A stretch of 36,508 bases of DNA, taken from Sulfurovum sp. (lineage in GTDB: Bacteria > Campylobacterota > Campylobacteria > Campylobacterales > Sulfurovaceae). The stretch's first letter is position 1, and each line of letters opens with the position of its first letter. The notes under the pieces are model-generated. The model saw nothing but the letters and a program-made list of their open reading frames with translations, did no database searches and was not told the DNA's origin. The stretch covers positions 1-36,508 of the forward strand of contig JAJPEU010000018.1 in NCBI GenBank assembly GCA_021166685.1, in the 5' to 3' direction. Both the position numbers and the translations under genes were made by a program. Shown in pieces: positions 7,575 through 16,338 of this stretch.

Positions 7575-8786
7575 TTATTCGTTTTTTAAGACCGTAAGAG
7601 GATCTGTTTGTGAAGCTTTTTTTGCAGGATAAAGCGAAGAAAGCAAGATAATAACAGCCGTACCCAGTAAAATAAATCCAAAGTCGCTTAAGGCCAAATC
7701 TACAGGAAGCCTGCTTGTGCCGTATACATCTTCAGGCATAGCGATAATGTCAAAAGTAGTAAGGATCCAGATGCCCAATCCGCCCAGAAGCGCTCCTGCG
7801 ATGATTCCGGCGGTGCCGATAATCACTCCCAGTCTGAAAAAGATGGAACGTATCTCTTGTTTGGTGGCACCCAGCGTACGCATGAGGGCAATTTCGCTGC
7901 GTCGGCTCATTACGGTCATTAAAAGAGAAGAGATGATGTTTAAGGAAGCAACAAGGATAATCAGAAGCAAAACAAGAAAAAGTGCTTTTTTCTCCATTGC
8001 CATAGCTGTAAAAAAGTTACCGTTTTGTTCCCACCATCCTTCGATAATCACATTGCCCGGCAAGGCTTTTTTAATGCTTTCTATCTCTTTAAGCGGATTT
8101 TCCGTAAAGAGGTGCAAGCCGTCATAAAATCCCTTTTCTCTATCAAGCAATACTTCAAAAGCTTCCAGTGTAGTATATATGATGGCCTTGTCATAGGCTT
8201 TGAGTCCAGAATCAAAAATACCATCGACTTCAAAACGCTTCTGTAATGGCATGGTACCAAAACCGACGGCTTGCTGTTCGGAAAAATAGAGAGTAACCTT
8301 TTCGCCTTTGGGTGCATTCATCTCAAAGGAAAGTGCATCTCCCAACACTGCTCTAAAGGGACTTTTTCCTTCCCCTTTTGCTTGGGCAAAAATCGGATTA
8401 AGGCCGCTCTCTTGATGAAAGTCTACCCCGTAAAGAAGGCTGCCTTGCACAGCCCCTTCATTTTTTGTAATAACCTGTGTGGTATAGTAGGGGCTGAATT
8501 TGAGATGAGGAAATTTTTGTTTGAGTGTCTGTATCAATGTATCGTCGACACTTTTTTCTTCCAGCGGAAGTATCGTAAGGGGGTAGTTCATCACAAAAAG
8601 ACGTTTGGTAAATTCTTTTTGCGTGCCATTCATGATGCCCATCGCGATCATTAGGACCATGACACCCGCGGCAATACCTAAAAAAGCAAGCAAAGCAGAG
8701 ATGAAAATAAAAGGGTTCTCCTTATCATATTTAAGATAATGCCTGATGATACGACGGACAAACAGCCCGTTGAATGCACTGCCCAT
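7575..8786 (-). CDS. Lipoprotein-releasing ABC transporter permease, LolC/LolE type
   Basis: A 403-residue inner-membrane permease. The first helix follows ENPFIFISALLAFLGIAAGV, then comes a periplasmic domain of about 200 residues, then three C-terminal helices with the FtsX/MacB-type core (IISSLLMTVMSRRSEIALMR then TLGATKQEI). With LolD it extracts outer-membrane lipoproteins and hands them to LolA. A start at 8855 is possible in frame, but ATG at 8786 is chosen: it gives the family N-terminus (FVRRIIRHYLKYDKENPF) and overlaps the secA stop as TAATG, typical of coupled translation. Only one LolC/E-type gene is present and no lolD is in the window, so this may be a single hybrid (LolF-like) subunit acting as a homodimer; that is inference. 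lolA lies on the far side of secA. Confidence 0.92.
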   Translation of the reverse strand: MGSAFNGLFVRRIIRHYLKYDKENPFIFISALLAFLGIAAGVMVLMIAMGIMNGTQKEFTKRLFVMNYPLTILPLEEKSVDDTLIQTLKQKFPHLKFSPYYTTQVITKNEGAVQGSLLYGVDFHQESGLNPIFAQAKGEGKSPFRAVLGDALSFEMNAPKGEKVTLYFSEQQAVGFGTMPLQKRFEVDGIFDSGLKAYDKAIIYTTLEAFEVLLDREKGFYDGLHLFTENPLKEIESIKKALPGNVIIEGWWEQNGNFFTAMAMEKKALFLVLLLIILVASLNIISSLLMTVMSRRSEIALMRTLGATKQEIRSIFFRLGVIIGTAGIIAGALLGGLGIWILTTFDIIAMPEDVYGTSRLPVDLALSDFGFILLGTAVIILLSSLYPAKKASQTDPLTVLKNE

Positions 8787-11422
8787 TATGCTAAAAGTCC
8801 TTTTTTGGGTCCGCTTTGCCCGCAGCAGTTTTTGTATTTCTTTCCTGAACCGCAAGGACAGGGGTCATTTCTTTTGGGTTTTTTGGTTTCCAAAGCAGAT
8901 GCCAGGCTCAGACCCTCGGTAATGGCACCTTCTTCATAAGATTGGTTAAAGGCTGCATCGGCAATATCGTTTTCGAGCTCTTCTTTAATGCTCTCTATGG
9001 CTTCTTGTTCCTCCTGGAAGGATTTGAAATCAAATTGAACCAGCTGAAGCACCTTTACGGCCTCATATTTTATACGCTGTATCAGATCCGTAAAAAGCTT
9101 GAAGCTGTCTTGTTTGTATTCTGTGAGCGGATCTTTTTGGTTGTATCCTCTCAATCCTATACCTGTTTTAAGCACATCCATTTCATAAAGATGGTCTCTC
9201 CATTGCGGATCAAGTACCTGAAGATAAAGGATACGCTCAACTTCCTGTCTTTGCTGCGGATTGATTTTGGACATTTTGGCTTCATAGAGATCGGTCATCT
9301 TTTCATAGACAATCTGTGCAATTTCGTGAGCTGATTTTTCATGCAGCATTTTCATGGGAACATCCATAAGGACTTCTTCTTTGAGAAGCAAAATAAGTTT
9401 TTCCAAATTATAATCTTCTTTAGGCATTCCTTCGAAAATCTCGCATTCAGCCAAAAGATGATCAATAAATTCAACTCTATTTTCTGTAATTTTTCCGGCG
9501 ATATTGAAATTTGGATCCAAAAGTTGGTTTCTGAAGGTATAGATCGCTTTTCTTTGGTGGTTGGCGACATCATCGTACTCAAGAATATGTTTTCGTGATT
9601 CGTAGTGCATGTTTTCCACTTTTTTCTGTGCTTTCTCTACGCTTTTTGTCACGATTTTTGAATCGATATACTCCCCTTCTTCTACGCCGAGTCTGTTCAT
9701 AATATTTCTGATTTTTTCACCGCCGAAAATACGCAGCAGATTGTCATCGAGGCTGAGATAGAATTGGCTTTCTCCCGGATCACCCTGGCGCCCGGAACGG
9801 CCTCTGAGCTGATTGTCTATACGGCGGCTTTCGTGACGTTCCGTACCGAGAATAAGCAGACCGCCCAAACTTCTTACTTCATCGTCTATTTTGATGTCAA
9901 CGCCGCGGCCGGCCATATTTGTAGCTACGGTTATGGCACCTTTTTGTCCTGCGTTTATAATGATTTGCGCTTCTTGTTCGTGATTTTTGGCATTAAGAAC
10001 ATTGTGAGGAATCTTTTCTTTTTTGAGCCTTTCATGAATCATTTCTGATTTTTCGATGGATGCTGTTCCTATGAGAACAGGCTGTCCTTTGGTATGCACT
10101 TCTTTAATTCTTTTGACTACCGCATCGAGTTTTTCTCGTTCTGAGTTATAGATAAGGTCATTTTTGTCTATTCTGGCAATAGGCACATTGGTGGGGATGC
10201 TGATGACGTCAAGATTGTAAATCTGGGCAAACTCAGTTGCCTCTGTTTGAGCCGTACCTGTCATGCCGGCGAGCTTTTCATAGAGCCTGAAATAGTTTTG
10301 ATAGGTAATTTCTGCTAGAGTTTGAGACTCTTCTTGTATCTGTACTCCCTCTTTGGCTTCGAGCGCCTGGTGCAATCCTTCGCTGTATCTGCGTCCTTCG
10401 CTGAGTCTTCCCGTGAATTCATCAACAATGATGATCTCATTGTTTTTCACTACATAATCAACATCTTTTGCAAAAATATAATGTGCTTTGAGTGCCTGAT
10501 CGAGATAGTGTGAAAGTGCTGCATTTTCCAAATTGTAAAGGTTTTCTACTTCAAAAAGCTCTTGGGCTTTTTCGAGCCCCTGTTCGGTCATGATGATAAC
10601 CCTGTTTTTTTCATCAACGATAAAATCTCCCGTTGTTTCTTCGGGTTCGCCGGGTTTGGTTTCTTTTTTTTCACCTCTTATCATCTGTCTGGCAATAGCA
10701 TCTGCCCTAGCGTAGTGATTTTGGTCTCTATGCGTGGGGCCTGAGATGATAAGCGGCGTACGCGCCTCGTCTATAAGGATAGAATCCACTTCATCCACAA
10801 TGGCAAAATGATGTTCTCTTTGTACTTTTTCTTCCACGCGCACTTTCATGTTGTCGCGCAGATAATCAAAACCGTATTCGTTGTTGGTCCCATACACAAT
10901 ATCCGCACTGTATTGTGCTTTTCTGCTTCGCTCATCGTGCACATCGGAAGTAATGCAGCCTACAGAATACCCTAAAAATCTATAGAGCATACCCATCTGT
11001 TCGGAGTCTCTGCGTGCAAGGTAGTCATTGACCGTAACGACATGCACGCCTTTGCCGCTCATCGCATTGAGTATAACAGCAAGGGTGGCAACCAGGGTTT
11101 TGCCTTCCCCTGTTTTCATCTCGGCAATATTGCCATCATGCAGCACCATGCCTCCGACCATCTGGACATCAAAATGCCTCATTCCCAAAATACGCTTAGA
11201 TGCTTCGCGGGTAATCGCAAAAGAATCATAGAGCGCTTCATTCAAATTTGCTTTACCGCTTTGTACTTCTTGCCTGAGCGCTGCAAAAGCAGATTGCAGC
11301 GCTTCGTCGCTGAGCGCTTCATATTTGCTTTCAAGCGCATTGATTGATTTCACTTTTTTGAGATAGTTTTTGACGATCTTTTCATTTTGTGTGCCAAATA
11401 GTTTAAGTACGGTTTTTATCAT
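8786..11422 (-). CDS. secA: Preprotein translocase ATPase SecA
   Basis: A full-length 878-residue SecA, the cytoplasmic motor that pushes unfolded secretory proteins through SecYEG. The nucleotide-binding domain shows Walker [15 protein letters not shown] (about residue 100), the DEAD-like motif [19 protein letters not shown] (about 205) and the preprotein-binding region after it. The second motor domain has [25 protein letters not shown] and [20 protein letters not shown] then [10 protein letters not shown]. The C-terminus ends with the zinc finger [13 protein letters not shown], which binds SecB and lipids. The start has only a weak ribosome binding site (TAGG about 12 nt upstream). The stop overlaps the downstream lipoprotein permease start, coupling export and lipoprotein release genes. 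Confidence 0.98.
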   Translation of the reverse strand: MIKTVLKLFGTQNEKIVKNYLKKVKSINALESKYEALSDEALQSAFAALRQEVQSGKANLNEALYDSFAITREASKRILGMRHFDVQMVGGMVLHDGNIAEMKTGEGKTLVATLAVILNAMSGKGVHVVTVNDYLARRDSEQMGMLYRFLGYSVGCITSDVHDERSRKAQYSADIVYGTNNEYGFDYLRDNMKVRVEEKVQREHHFAIVDEVDSILIDEARTPLIISGPTHRDQNHYARADAIARQMIRGEKKETKPGEPEETTGDFIVDEKNRVIIMTEQGLEKAQELFEVENLYNLENAALSHYLDQALKAHYIFAKDVDYVVKNNEIIIVDEFTGRLSEGRRYSEGLHQALEAKEGVQIQEESQTLAEITYQNYFRLYEKLAGMTGTAQTEATEFAQIYNLDVISIPTNVPIARIDKNDLIYNSEREKLDAVVKRIKEVHTKGQPVLIGTASIEKSEMIHERLKKEKIPHNVLNAKNHEQEAQIIINAGQKGAITVATNMAGRGVDIKIDDEVRSLGGLLILGTERHESRRIDNQLRGRSGRQGDPGESQFYLSLDDNLLRIFGGEKIRNIMNRLGVEEGEYIDSKIVTKSVEKAQKKVENMHYESRKHILEYDDVANHQRKAIYTFRNQLLDPNFNIAGKITENRVEFIDHLLAECEIFEGMPKEDYNLEKLILLLKEEVLMDVPMKMLHEKSAHEIAQIVYEKMTDLYEAKMSKINPQQRQEVERILYLQVLDPQWRDHLYEMDVLKTGIGLRGYNQKDPLTEYKQDSFKLFTDLIQRIKYEAVKVLQLVQFDFKSFQEEQEAIESIKEELENDIADAAFNQSYEEGAITEGLSLASALETKKPKRNDPCPCGSGKKYKNCCGQSGPKKGLLA

Positions 11423-11455
11423 GATTGCGTATGCCTATGTTGTAAAATTCGAATA

Positions 11456-11461
11456 ATTTTA
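11456..11461 (-). promoter_or_regulatory. Possible -10 box of secA
   Basis: The reverse strand reads GGATAAAATTATTC, giving a TAAAAT -10 element about 35 nt before the secA ATG. The 207-nt spacer between secA and lolA must contain both divergent promoters. Confidence 0.35.
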
Positions 11462-11580
11462 TCCAAAAAAAATGTAAAGACGGTTAAACCTTGCGTAAAT
11501 TGCTTTTTTGAGTATATTTTCGGTAGAGATATTTTTCTCTCTTTCTTCCACGATTTTACGACAAAATACCAACATGTTAG

Positions 11581-11608
11581 CCCAAAACAAGTCGATTTTG
11601 GGTATATT
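11581..11608 (+). promoter_or_regulatory. lolA promoter region with a perfect inverted repeat
   Basis: CCCAAAA and TTTTGGG (11581-11587 and 11596-11602) form a perfect 7-bp inverted repeat with an 8-nt centre. It is followed at once by TATATT (11603-11608), a good -10 candidate 21 nt before the lolA start. The repeat covers the region where a -35 box would lie, so it could be an operator. No gene ends just upstream, which argues against a terminator. Confidence 0.4.
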
Positions 11609-11629
11609 TTGATGAACAAAAGGAAACAG

Positions 11630-12157
11630 ATGAAATTAGTATTATTAACATTTATAATGGGTAGCATGTTATTTGCTCAAATACAGGTGCCCGAAAATTT
11701 TCAAGCAGATTTTATACAAACGATTACCAATCCAAAGAAAAAAGTGATCACCTACGGCGGAAAGGTATATTTTTCGAACAAGAATCGGCTCAAGTGGGAG
11801 TATCTTTCTCCTACCAAAAAAGAGGTTTGCAGCGATGGTGTGGAAGTTTTAGTGGTTGACCATGATCTCGAGCAGGTTTCAAATTATCTTATCAATAAAG
11901 GATTTGATCTTGCGGAAGTTTTAAAAAACGCAACTCCGTATAAAGAGAAAAAAAGCGTGTTTATTGCCAAGTACGAAAACAAAGAATATACACTACAGGT
12001 AGACGCCAAAGGACAGCTTGCGCGCGTGGCTTATTATGATGAGTTGGACAATACGGTGCTTATTGTTTTCAAGCGGATGAAATACGGCAAAGGAGATTTG
12101 CCTCTTAAAGATATCAGATGTGATTATCCTAGAGATTATGATCTTATAGAGGGTTAA
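11630..12157 (+). CDS. lolA: Outer-membrane lipoprotein carrier protein LolA
   Basis: A 175-residue periplasmic chaperone that accepts lipoproteins from the LolCDE complex and delivers them to the outer membrane. ATG at 11630 is chosen over the upstream TTG (11609) and ATG (11612) because it has an AAGGA ribosome binding site at correct spacing and begins directly with a signal peptide (MKLVLLTFIMGSMLFA). The mature part has the LolA hallmarks NFQADFIQTITNPKKKVITY and GKVYFSNKNRLKWEY, the unclosed beta-barrel that holds the lipid. It is divergent from secA and its lipoprotein permease partner, and one base separates it from rmuC downstream. Confidence 0.92.
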   Translation: MKLVLLTFIMGSMLFAQIQVPENFQADFIQTITNPKKKVITYGGKVYFSNKNRLKWEYLSPTKKEVCSDGVEVLVVDHDLEQVSNYLINKGFDLAEVLKNATPYKEKKSVFIAKYENKEYTLQVDAKGQLARVAYYDELDNTVLIVFKRMKYGKGDLPLKDIRCDYPRDYDLIEG

Positions 12158-12158
12158 G

Positions 12159-13703
12159 ATGCAAAATTGGATTGAAAAACTTCAGCATGATTCTACGTTT
12201 TTACTCATCGTGAGTATCGCTTTGGTGGTTTTGCTTATTATTGTATTGATCGTAGTGATCTATTCAAGCAAAAGTAAAACATTGGCTCAAAAGGTAGCCG
12301 AACTTCAAGAAAGTCATTTGGAGAAAGAGAGAAAAATAGAGAAACTCGAACAGGAACTGACGGCACTTAATATCAAGAATGCAAGCAACGAGCAGGAGCT
12401 GCAGCAATTTGCGGAAACAAAAGGAATATTGGGATCCAAAGAAGAGCTGCTTGCGAGCATTCAGGCAAGATACAATGAGCTCGAAAAGCTGCAAAGCCAG
12501 ACAAAAACAAAACTTGAAAATATAGAAATGCTCTATGAAAAGCTTTCTGTTGACCATAAAGTGCTGCAAGAACGCAACGAAATTCTGCTTGAAGACAACA
12601 ACAAGCACCGTACAAATAATGCCAGACTGCTTACAAAACTGGAATCTGATGCGAGGCATACGGCAGCAAAACTCGAGATGATGCAGTCAAACAAAGAGCA
12701 GCTAAAAGAAGAGTTTGAAGTATTGGCCAGAAAAGTGTTTGAGGGCAATTCGCAAAAATTTGCAGAGTTCTCCAAACAAAATCTCGACAGCATGATCAAG
12801 CCGCTTCAAACCCAGATCGCGGAGTTTAAAAAACAGGTGGCACAAACTTATGATACGGAGAGTCAAGACAGGGCAGTCCTCAAAAATGAGATTAACTCCC
12901 TCAAGGAGCTTAATCAAAAAATAAGTCAGGACGCCATCAATCTTACCAATGCGCTTAAAGGCAAAAACAAACAGCAGGGGGTATGGGGCGAAATGGTGCT
13001 TGAGCATGTGCTCGAAGCCTCCGGTCTTCGCAAAGGTTTTGAATTTGAAAGAGAAGTAAACCTGCGTACGGAAGAGGGTGAAATCTTAAGGCCCGATGTG
13101 ATCGTGCATCTTCCCGACAAAAGGGATGTCATTATTGACGCGAAAACCTCACTGGTCGCCTACGAGCGCTACATCAATGCCCATGAGGACGAAAAGCCCT
13201 ACCATTTGACAATACATTTGGATTCCATCAGGTCTCATATCGACGGACTTTCGCAAAAAAACTATGAACGTCTCAAGGAAATCAATACCTTGGATTTTAT
13301 TTTTATGTTTATGCCTATTGAGGGTGCTTTGGCGATCGCCTTGGAGCATGACAGCAGTATTTATGACAATGCTTTTAAAAAGAAAATACTTCTGGTGGGA
13401 CCGACAACGCTATTGGTAGCCATGCGCGCGGTAGAAAACATATGGAAGTACGAACGTCAAAATCAAAATGTCAAAGAGATCGCCAGACGCGCGGGAGCCA
13501 TGTATGATAAATTTGTCGGATTTTCTGAAGATCTTATCAAGATATCCAAGCAGATAGACAGCATTCAAAACAGTTTTCACGCGGCCAAAAATAAACTAAG
13601 CGACGGAAGAGGCAATCTGGTAAGACAAGTACAGCAGCTTAAAGAGCTTGGCGTACAGACAAGTAAAGAAATTCCTGTGGAATTAAAAGAGAGAAATCAA
13701 TGA
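12159..13703 (+). CDS. rmuC: DNA recombination protein RmuC
   Basis: A 514-residue protein with one N-terminal membrane helix (FLLIVSIALVVLLIIVLIVV, about 14-33), a long coiled coil (about 40-230, rich in E, K, Q and L), and the RmuC nuclease-like domain. The latter includes KNKQQGVWGEMVLEHVLEAS followed by GLRKGFEFEREV, then RPDVIVHLPDKRDVIIDAKT (PD-(D/E)XK-like D...DAK pattern, about residue 320) and VENIWKYERQNQNVKEIARR. RmuC limits inversions and rearrangements at short repeats and has been linked to restriction of foreign DNA. It starts 1 nt after lolA and overlaps ppk2 by 4 nt (ATGA), so the three genes are probably one operon. Confidence 0.95.
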   Translation: MQNWIEKLQHDSTFLLIVSIALVVLLIIVLIVVIYSSKSKTLAQKVAELQESHLEKERKIEKLEQELTALNIKNASNEQELQQFAETKGILGSKEELLASIQARYNELEKLQSQTKTKLENIEMLYEKLSVDHKVLQERNEILLEDNNKHRTNNARLLTKLESDARHTAAKLEMMQSNKEQLKEEFEVLARKVFEGNSQKFAEFSKQNLDSMIKPLQTQIAEFKKQVAQTYDTESQDRAVLKNEINSLKELNQKISQDAINLTNALKGKNKQQGVWGEMVLEHVLEASGLRKGFEFEREVNLRTEEGEILRPDVIVHLPDKRDVIIDAKTSLVAYERYINAHEDEKPYHLTIHLDSIRSHIDGLSQKNYERLKEINTLDFIFMFMPIEGALAIALEHDSSIYDNAFKKKILLVGPTTLLVAMRAVENIWKYERQNQNVKEIARRAGAMYDKFVGFSEDLIKISKQIDSIQNSFHAAKNKLSDGRGNLVRQVQQLKELGVQTSKEIPVELKERNQ

Positions 13704-14542
13704 GTTTACAAAAAGCAGCCTATGCATTAAACTTGCCTGAATATACAGTAAAGCATTCCAAAGTCTTTAAGGGCAGCGGCAAAATGGAAAGCAAATTTTA
13801 TGAGGAAGAGGCTTTAAAGCTTCAGTATGAACTTGTCAAACTCCAAAAGTGGGTTATTGAACAAAATAAACGTCTGCTTGTAATCGTTGAGGGCTTGGAC
13901 GGTGCCGGAAAAAGTTCAACTATCAAAGAGTTCAGCCGGTTTCTTAATCCCCGAGAAGCACGGATAGTAGCGCTCCCAAAGCCTAATTCAAAAGAAATAG
14001 GACAGTGGTATTTTCAGCGATACTTCAAGCAGCTTCCCAATGAGGGAGAAATTGTTTTTTTTGACAGGAGCTGGTACAACCGTGCAGGCATTGAGCATAT
14101 CTTTGGTTTTTGTACCCCTCAGCAGCATCAGCACTTCTACAGCCAAGTTAACGGGGTTGAAGAGATGCTGGTAGATGACGGCATTTTATTTTTCAAATTT
14201 TATCTTACCATCTCGCGTGATACTCAGGCAAACCGTCTCAAAGACAGAGAAAAGGATCCGCTGAAAAACTGGAAAATAACCCCGCTGGACTATAAATCAT
14301 ACGAAGCGTATGACGATTATATTGTACTGAGAGACAAGATGTTCACCAAAACAGGCACACTTTATGCCCCTTGGTGCGAACTGGATGCGAACGACAAAAA
14401 AAGAGCCAAGCTTAATGCGGTAAGGTATCTGCTTTGCAACATCGAATATGAAGGCAAAGATAAGAGTGTGTGTGTAGGTGTAGATGAAAAAATTGTCACC
14501 TTGCACAACAAAGGCCGGCTTGAAGAAAACCAAACGGTCTGA
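13700..14542 (+). CDS. ppk2: Polyphosphate kinase 2 family protein
   Basis: A 280-residue single-domain PPK2. Walker A is GLDGAGKSS (residues 65-73), the signature FFDRSWYNRAG lies at 120-130, and the lid module follows (NRLKDREKDPLKNWKITPLD). PPK2 enzymes transfer phosphate between polyphosphate and nucleotides; class I members mainly make GTP or ATP from the diphosphates. Class cannot be fixed from the sequence alone, although the single domain and length fit class I. The ATG overlaps the rmuC stop (ATGA), so it is translated from the lolA-rmuC transcript. A hairpin with a T-run lies about 40 nt downstream. Confidence 0.94.
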   Translation: MSLQKAAYALNLPEYTVKHSKVFKGSGKMESKFYEEEALKLQYELVKLQKWVIEQNKRLLVIVEGLDGAGKSSTIKEFSRFLNPREARIVALPKPNSKEIGQWYFQRYFKQLPNEGEIVFFDRSWYNRAGIEHIFGFCTPQQHQHFYSQVNGVEEMLVDDGILFFKFYLTISRDTQANRLKDREKDPLKNWKITPLDYKSYEAYDDYIVLRDKMFTKTGTLYAPWCELDANDKKRAKLNAVRYLLCNIEYEGKDKSVCVGVDEKIVTLHNKGRLEENQTV

Positions 14543-14580
14543 TTGTCTTTTTCGGGCAACGCGCAGCATTGTAAATCATA

Positions 14581-14604
14581 GAGCATACACCCAAATGCTT
14601 TTTT
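14581..14604 (+). terminator. Probable intrinsic terminator after ppk2
   Basis: GAGCAT and ATGCTT form a 5-6 bp stem around an 8-nt loop (ACACCCAA) and run into six consecutive T. The stem is short, but position and T-run fit the end of the lolA-rmuC-ppk2 unit. Confidence 0.5.
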
Positions 14605-14620
14605 GAGTAGTTTCAGTACA

Positions 14621-14639
14621 TTATGCTAAAATTGCATAA
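14621..14639 (+). promoter_or_regulatory. Promoter of the ABC-F gene with -10 box inside an inverted repeat
   Basis: TTATGCTAAAATTGCATAA: a perfect 6-bp inverted repeat whose 7-nt centre contains the -10 element TAAAAT (14627-14632). The start codon of the ABC-F gene is 35 nt downstream of the box. A similar design is seen at 24555 and 28179. Confidence 0.5.
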
Positions 14640-14666
14640 ATTAATAGAATCAAAGAAGGAGAGGAT

Positions 14667-16268
14667 GTGTTAAGTACAGTCAACCTCACACAGCGTTACG
14701 GAAAGCGAGTGCTTTTTGATAAAATAAATATCACGTTAGATGCGGGAAAAAGATACGGCCTTATCGGTGCGAATGGCGCAGGAAAATCGACTTTTATTAA
14801 AATTCTCTCGGGAGAGATTGAGCCAAGCGAAGGAGAAGTGCAGCTTCAGCCCGGACTCAAATTGGGCGTATTGAGCCAAAACCAGTATGCTTTTGAAAAT
14901 TTTACCCTCAAAGATGCTGTGCTTTATGGCAACAAAAAGCTTTTCGATGCACAAAAAGAGAAAGAACGACTTTATATGGAAGGTGATTTTGAAAGCGATG
15001 AGGTCAACAACCGCCTGGCTGAGCTTGAAATGATTTGCGCCGATGAAGACCCCACCTATGAGAGTGAAGTCAAAATAGAGAAACTTCTTGAGTCTCTGGG
15101 CTTTCCGGCAAACCAGCATGAACAGCTGATGAGTTCACTTACGGGGGGCGATAAATTTAAGATTTTGCTTGCACAGGTTCTTTTTTTGAAGCCTGATGTA
15201 CTGCTGCTTGATGAGCCCACCAACAACCTCGATATGGAGACTATCGCATGGCTTGAAAATGAACTGAAACGTCATGAGGGAACCATGGTGGTTATCTCCC
15301 ATGACAGACATTTTCTTAACGGCGTAGTAACGCATATCCTTGATCTTGATTTTCAAAACATCCGTGAATTTACAGGCAATTATGATGACTGGTATATCGC
15401 AGCAAATCTTTTGTCAAAACAAGCCGAGACAGACAGAAGCAAAGCACTCAAAGAGAAAGATGAGCTTGAAAAATTTATTGCAAGATTTTCTGCCAATGCC
15501 TCTAAAGCAAAACAGGCAACAAGCCGGCAAAAACAGTTGGATAAACTTGACATCAGTGAGATAAAACTCTCAAGCAGAAGAGATCCGTCCATTATGTTCA
15601 AGCCTCATCGCGAGATAGGAAACGAAGTGCTTGAGGTGAAAGATCTTTGCAAAAGCTACGGTGAAGAAAAAGTGTTGGAAAATATCTCGTTTACGCTCAA
15701 GCGCGGGGACAAAGTGGCGCTTATCGGCTCCAATGGCGCGGGCAAAACTACCTTGCTTGAGATTCTTATGGAGAAAATTAAACCAGACAGCGGAAAATTT
15801 ACATGGGGACAGACGATCACGACAAGTTATTTTCCTCAAAATACGACGGATATTGTTGCAGGAGACGAAGAGCTTCCGCAGTGGCTGCAGTCTCATGACC
15901 CCAAATGGCATATCGATGATCTTCGCAAGTGTTTGGGGCGTATGCTTTTCACCGGAGAAGAACAGAAGAAAAAAGTGGGAAGCTGTTCCGGAGGGGAGAA
16001 GCACCGTATCATGCTCAGCAAGATGATGATGGACAGCGCCAATTTTCTTGTGCTTGACGAGCCCAACAACCATCTTGATCTCGAAGCAATCGTGGCATTA
16101 GGGGAAGCGCTGCACAACTATCAGGGGAACGTGATCTGTGTTTCTCATGACAGGGAACTTATCGATGCTTTTGCCAACAGAATTATCAAGCTGTGTGAAG
16201 ACGGCAGCATGATTGATTTTGAAGGGGATTATGAAACTTTTGTGGAATCCTTCGGCAACCACTGTTAG
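14667..16268 (+). CDS. ybiT: ABC-F family ATPase, YbiT type
   Basis: A 533-residue soluble protein with two ABC ATPase domains and no membrane segments, as in ribosome-associated ABC-F factors. Domain 1 has Walker A GANGAGKST (about 34-42) and LLLDEPTNNLD. The linker carries FIARFSANASKAKQATSRQK, nearly the same as E. coli YbiT, whose length (530) also matches. Domain 2 has Walker A GSNGAGKTT, CSGGEKHRIML and VLDEPNNHLD. Two motifs deviate: the domain 1 signature is LTGGDK rather than LSGGE, and domain 2 has DEPNNHLD rather than DEPTNHLD. GTG at 14667 is the start: an AAGGAG box lies 6 nt before it, and the overlapping ATG would stop after two codons. Confidence 0.93.
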   Translation: MLSTVNLTQRYGKRVLFDKINITLDAGKRYGLIGANGAGKSTFIKILSGEIEPSEGEVQLQPGLKLGVLSQNQYAFENFTLKDAVLYGNKKLFDAQKEKERLYMEGDFESDEVNNRLAELEMICADEDPTYESEVKIEKLLESLGFPANQHEQLMSSLTGGDKFKILLAQVLFLKPDVLLLDEPTNNLDMETIAWLENELKRHEGTMVVISHDRHFLNGVVTHILDLDFQNIREFTGNYDDWYIAANLLSKQAETDRSKALKEKDELEKFIARFSANASKAKQATSRQKQLDKLDISEIKLSSRRDPSIMFKPHREIGNEVLEVKDLCKSYGEEKVLENISFTLKRGDKVALIGSNGAGKTTLLEILMEKIKPDSGKFTWGQTITTSYFPQNTTDIVAGDEELPQWLQSHDPKWHIDDLRKCLGRMLFTGEEQKKKVGSCSGGEKHRIMLSKMMMDSANFLVLDEPNNHLDLEAIVALGEALHNYQGNVICVSHDRELIDAFANRIIKLCEDGSMIDFEGDYETFVESFGNHC

Positions 16269-16270
16269 TC

Positions 16271-16325
16271 CTTTGATAAATCAAAGAACAAAAAGAAGAT
16301 AATCTCTCCTGCATTGCCGCAGGAG
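16271..16325. terminator. Two hairpins between convergent ybiT and yebC
   Basis: CTTTGA-TAAA-TCAAAG (16271-16286) and CTCCTGC-ATTGCC-GCAGGAG (16306-16325) are perfect stems of 6 and 7 bp lying between two converging genes. Neither has a classic T-run; the second is followed on the reverse strand by a T-rich stretch (ATTATCTTCTTTTTG). They may end both transcripts weakly. Confidence 0.4.
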
Positions 16326-16338
16326 GGCGGAGAAAAAT

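Noticed and set aside
8787-8855. N-terminal extension of the LolC/E-type permease to 8855.
   Set aside because: The extra 23 residues are the antisense of the secA zinc-finger end; the TAATG start at 8786 gives the normal family N-terminus.
11609-11629. Upstream TTG (11609) or ATG (11612) start for lolA.
   Set aside because: Either would place the AAGGA ribosome binding site inside the gene and put a charged extension before the signal peptide.
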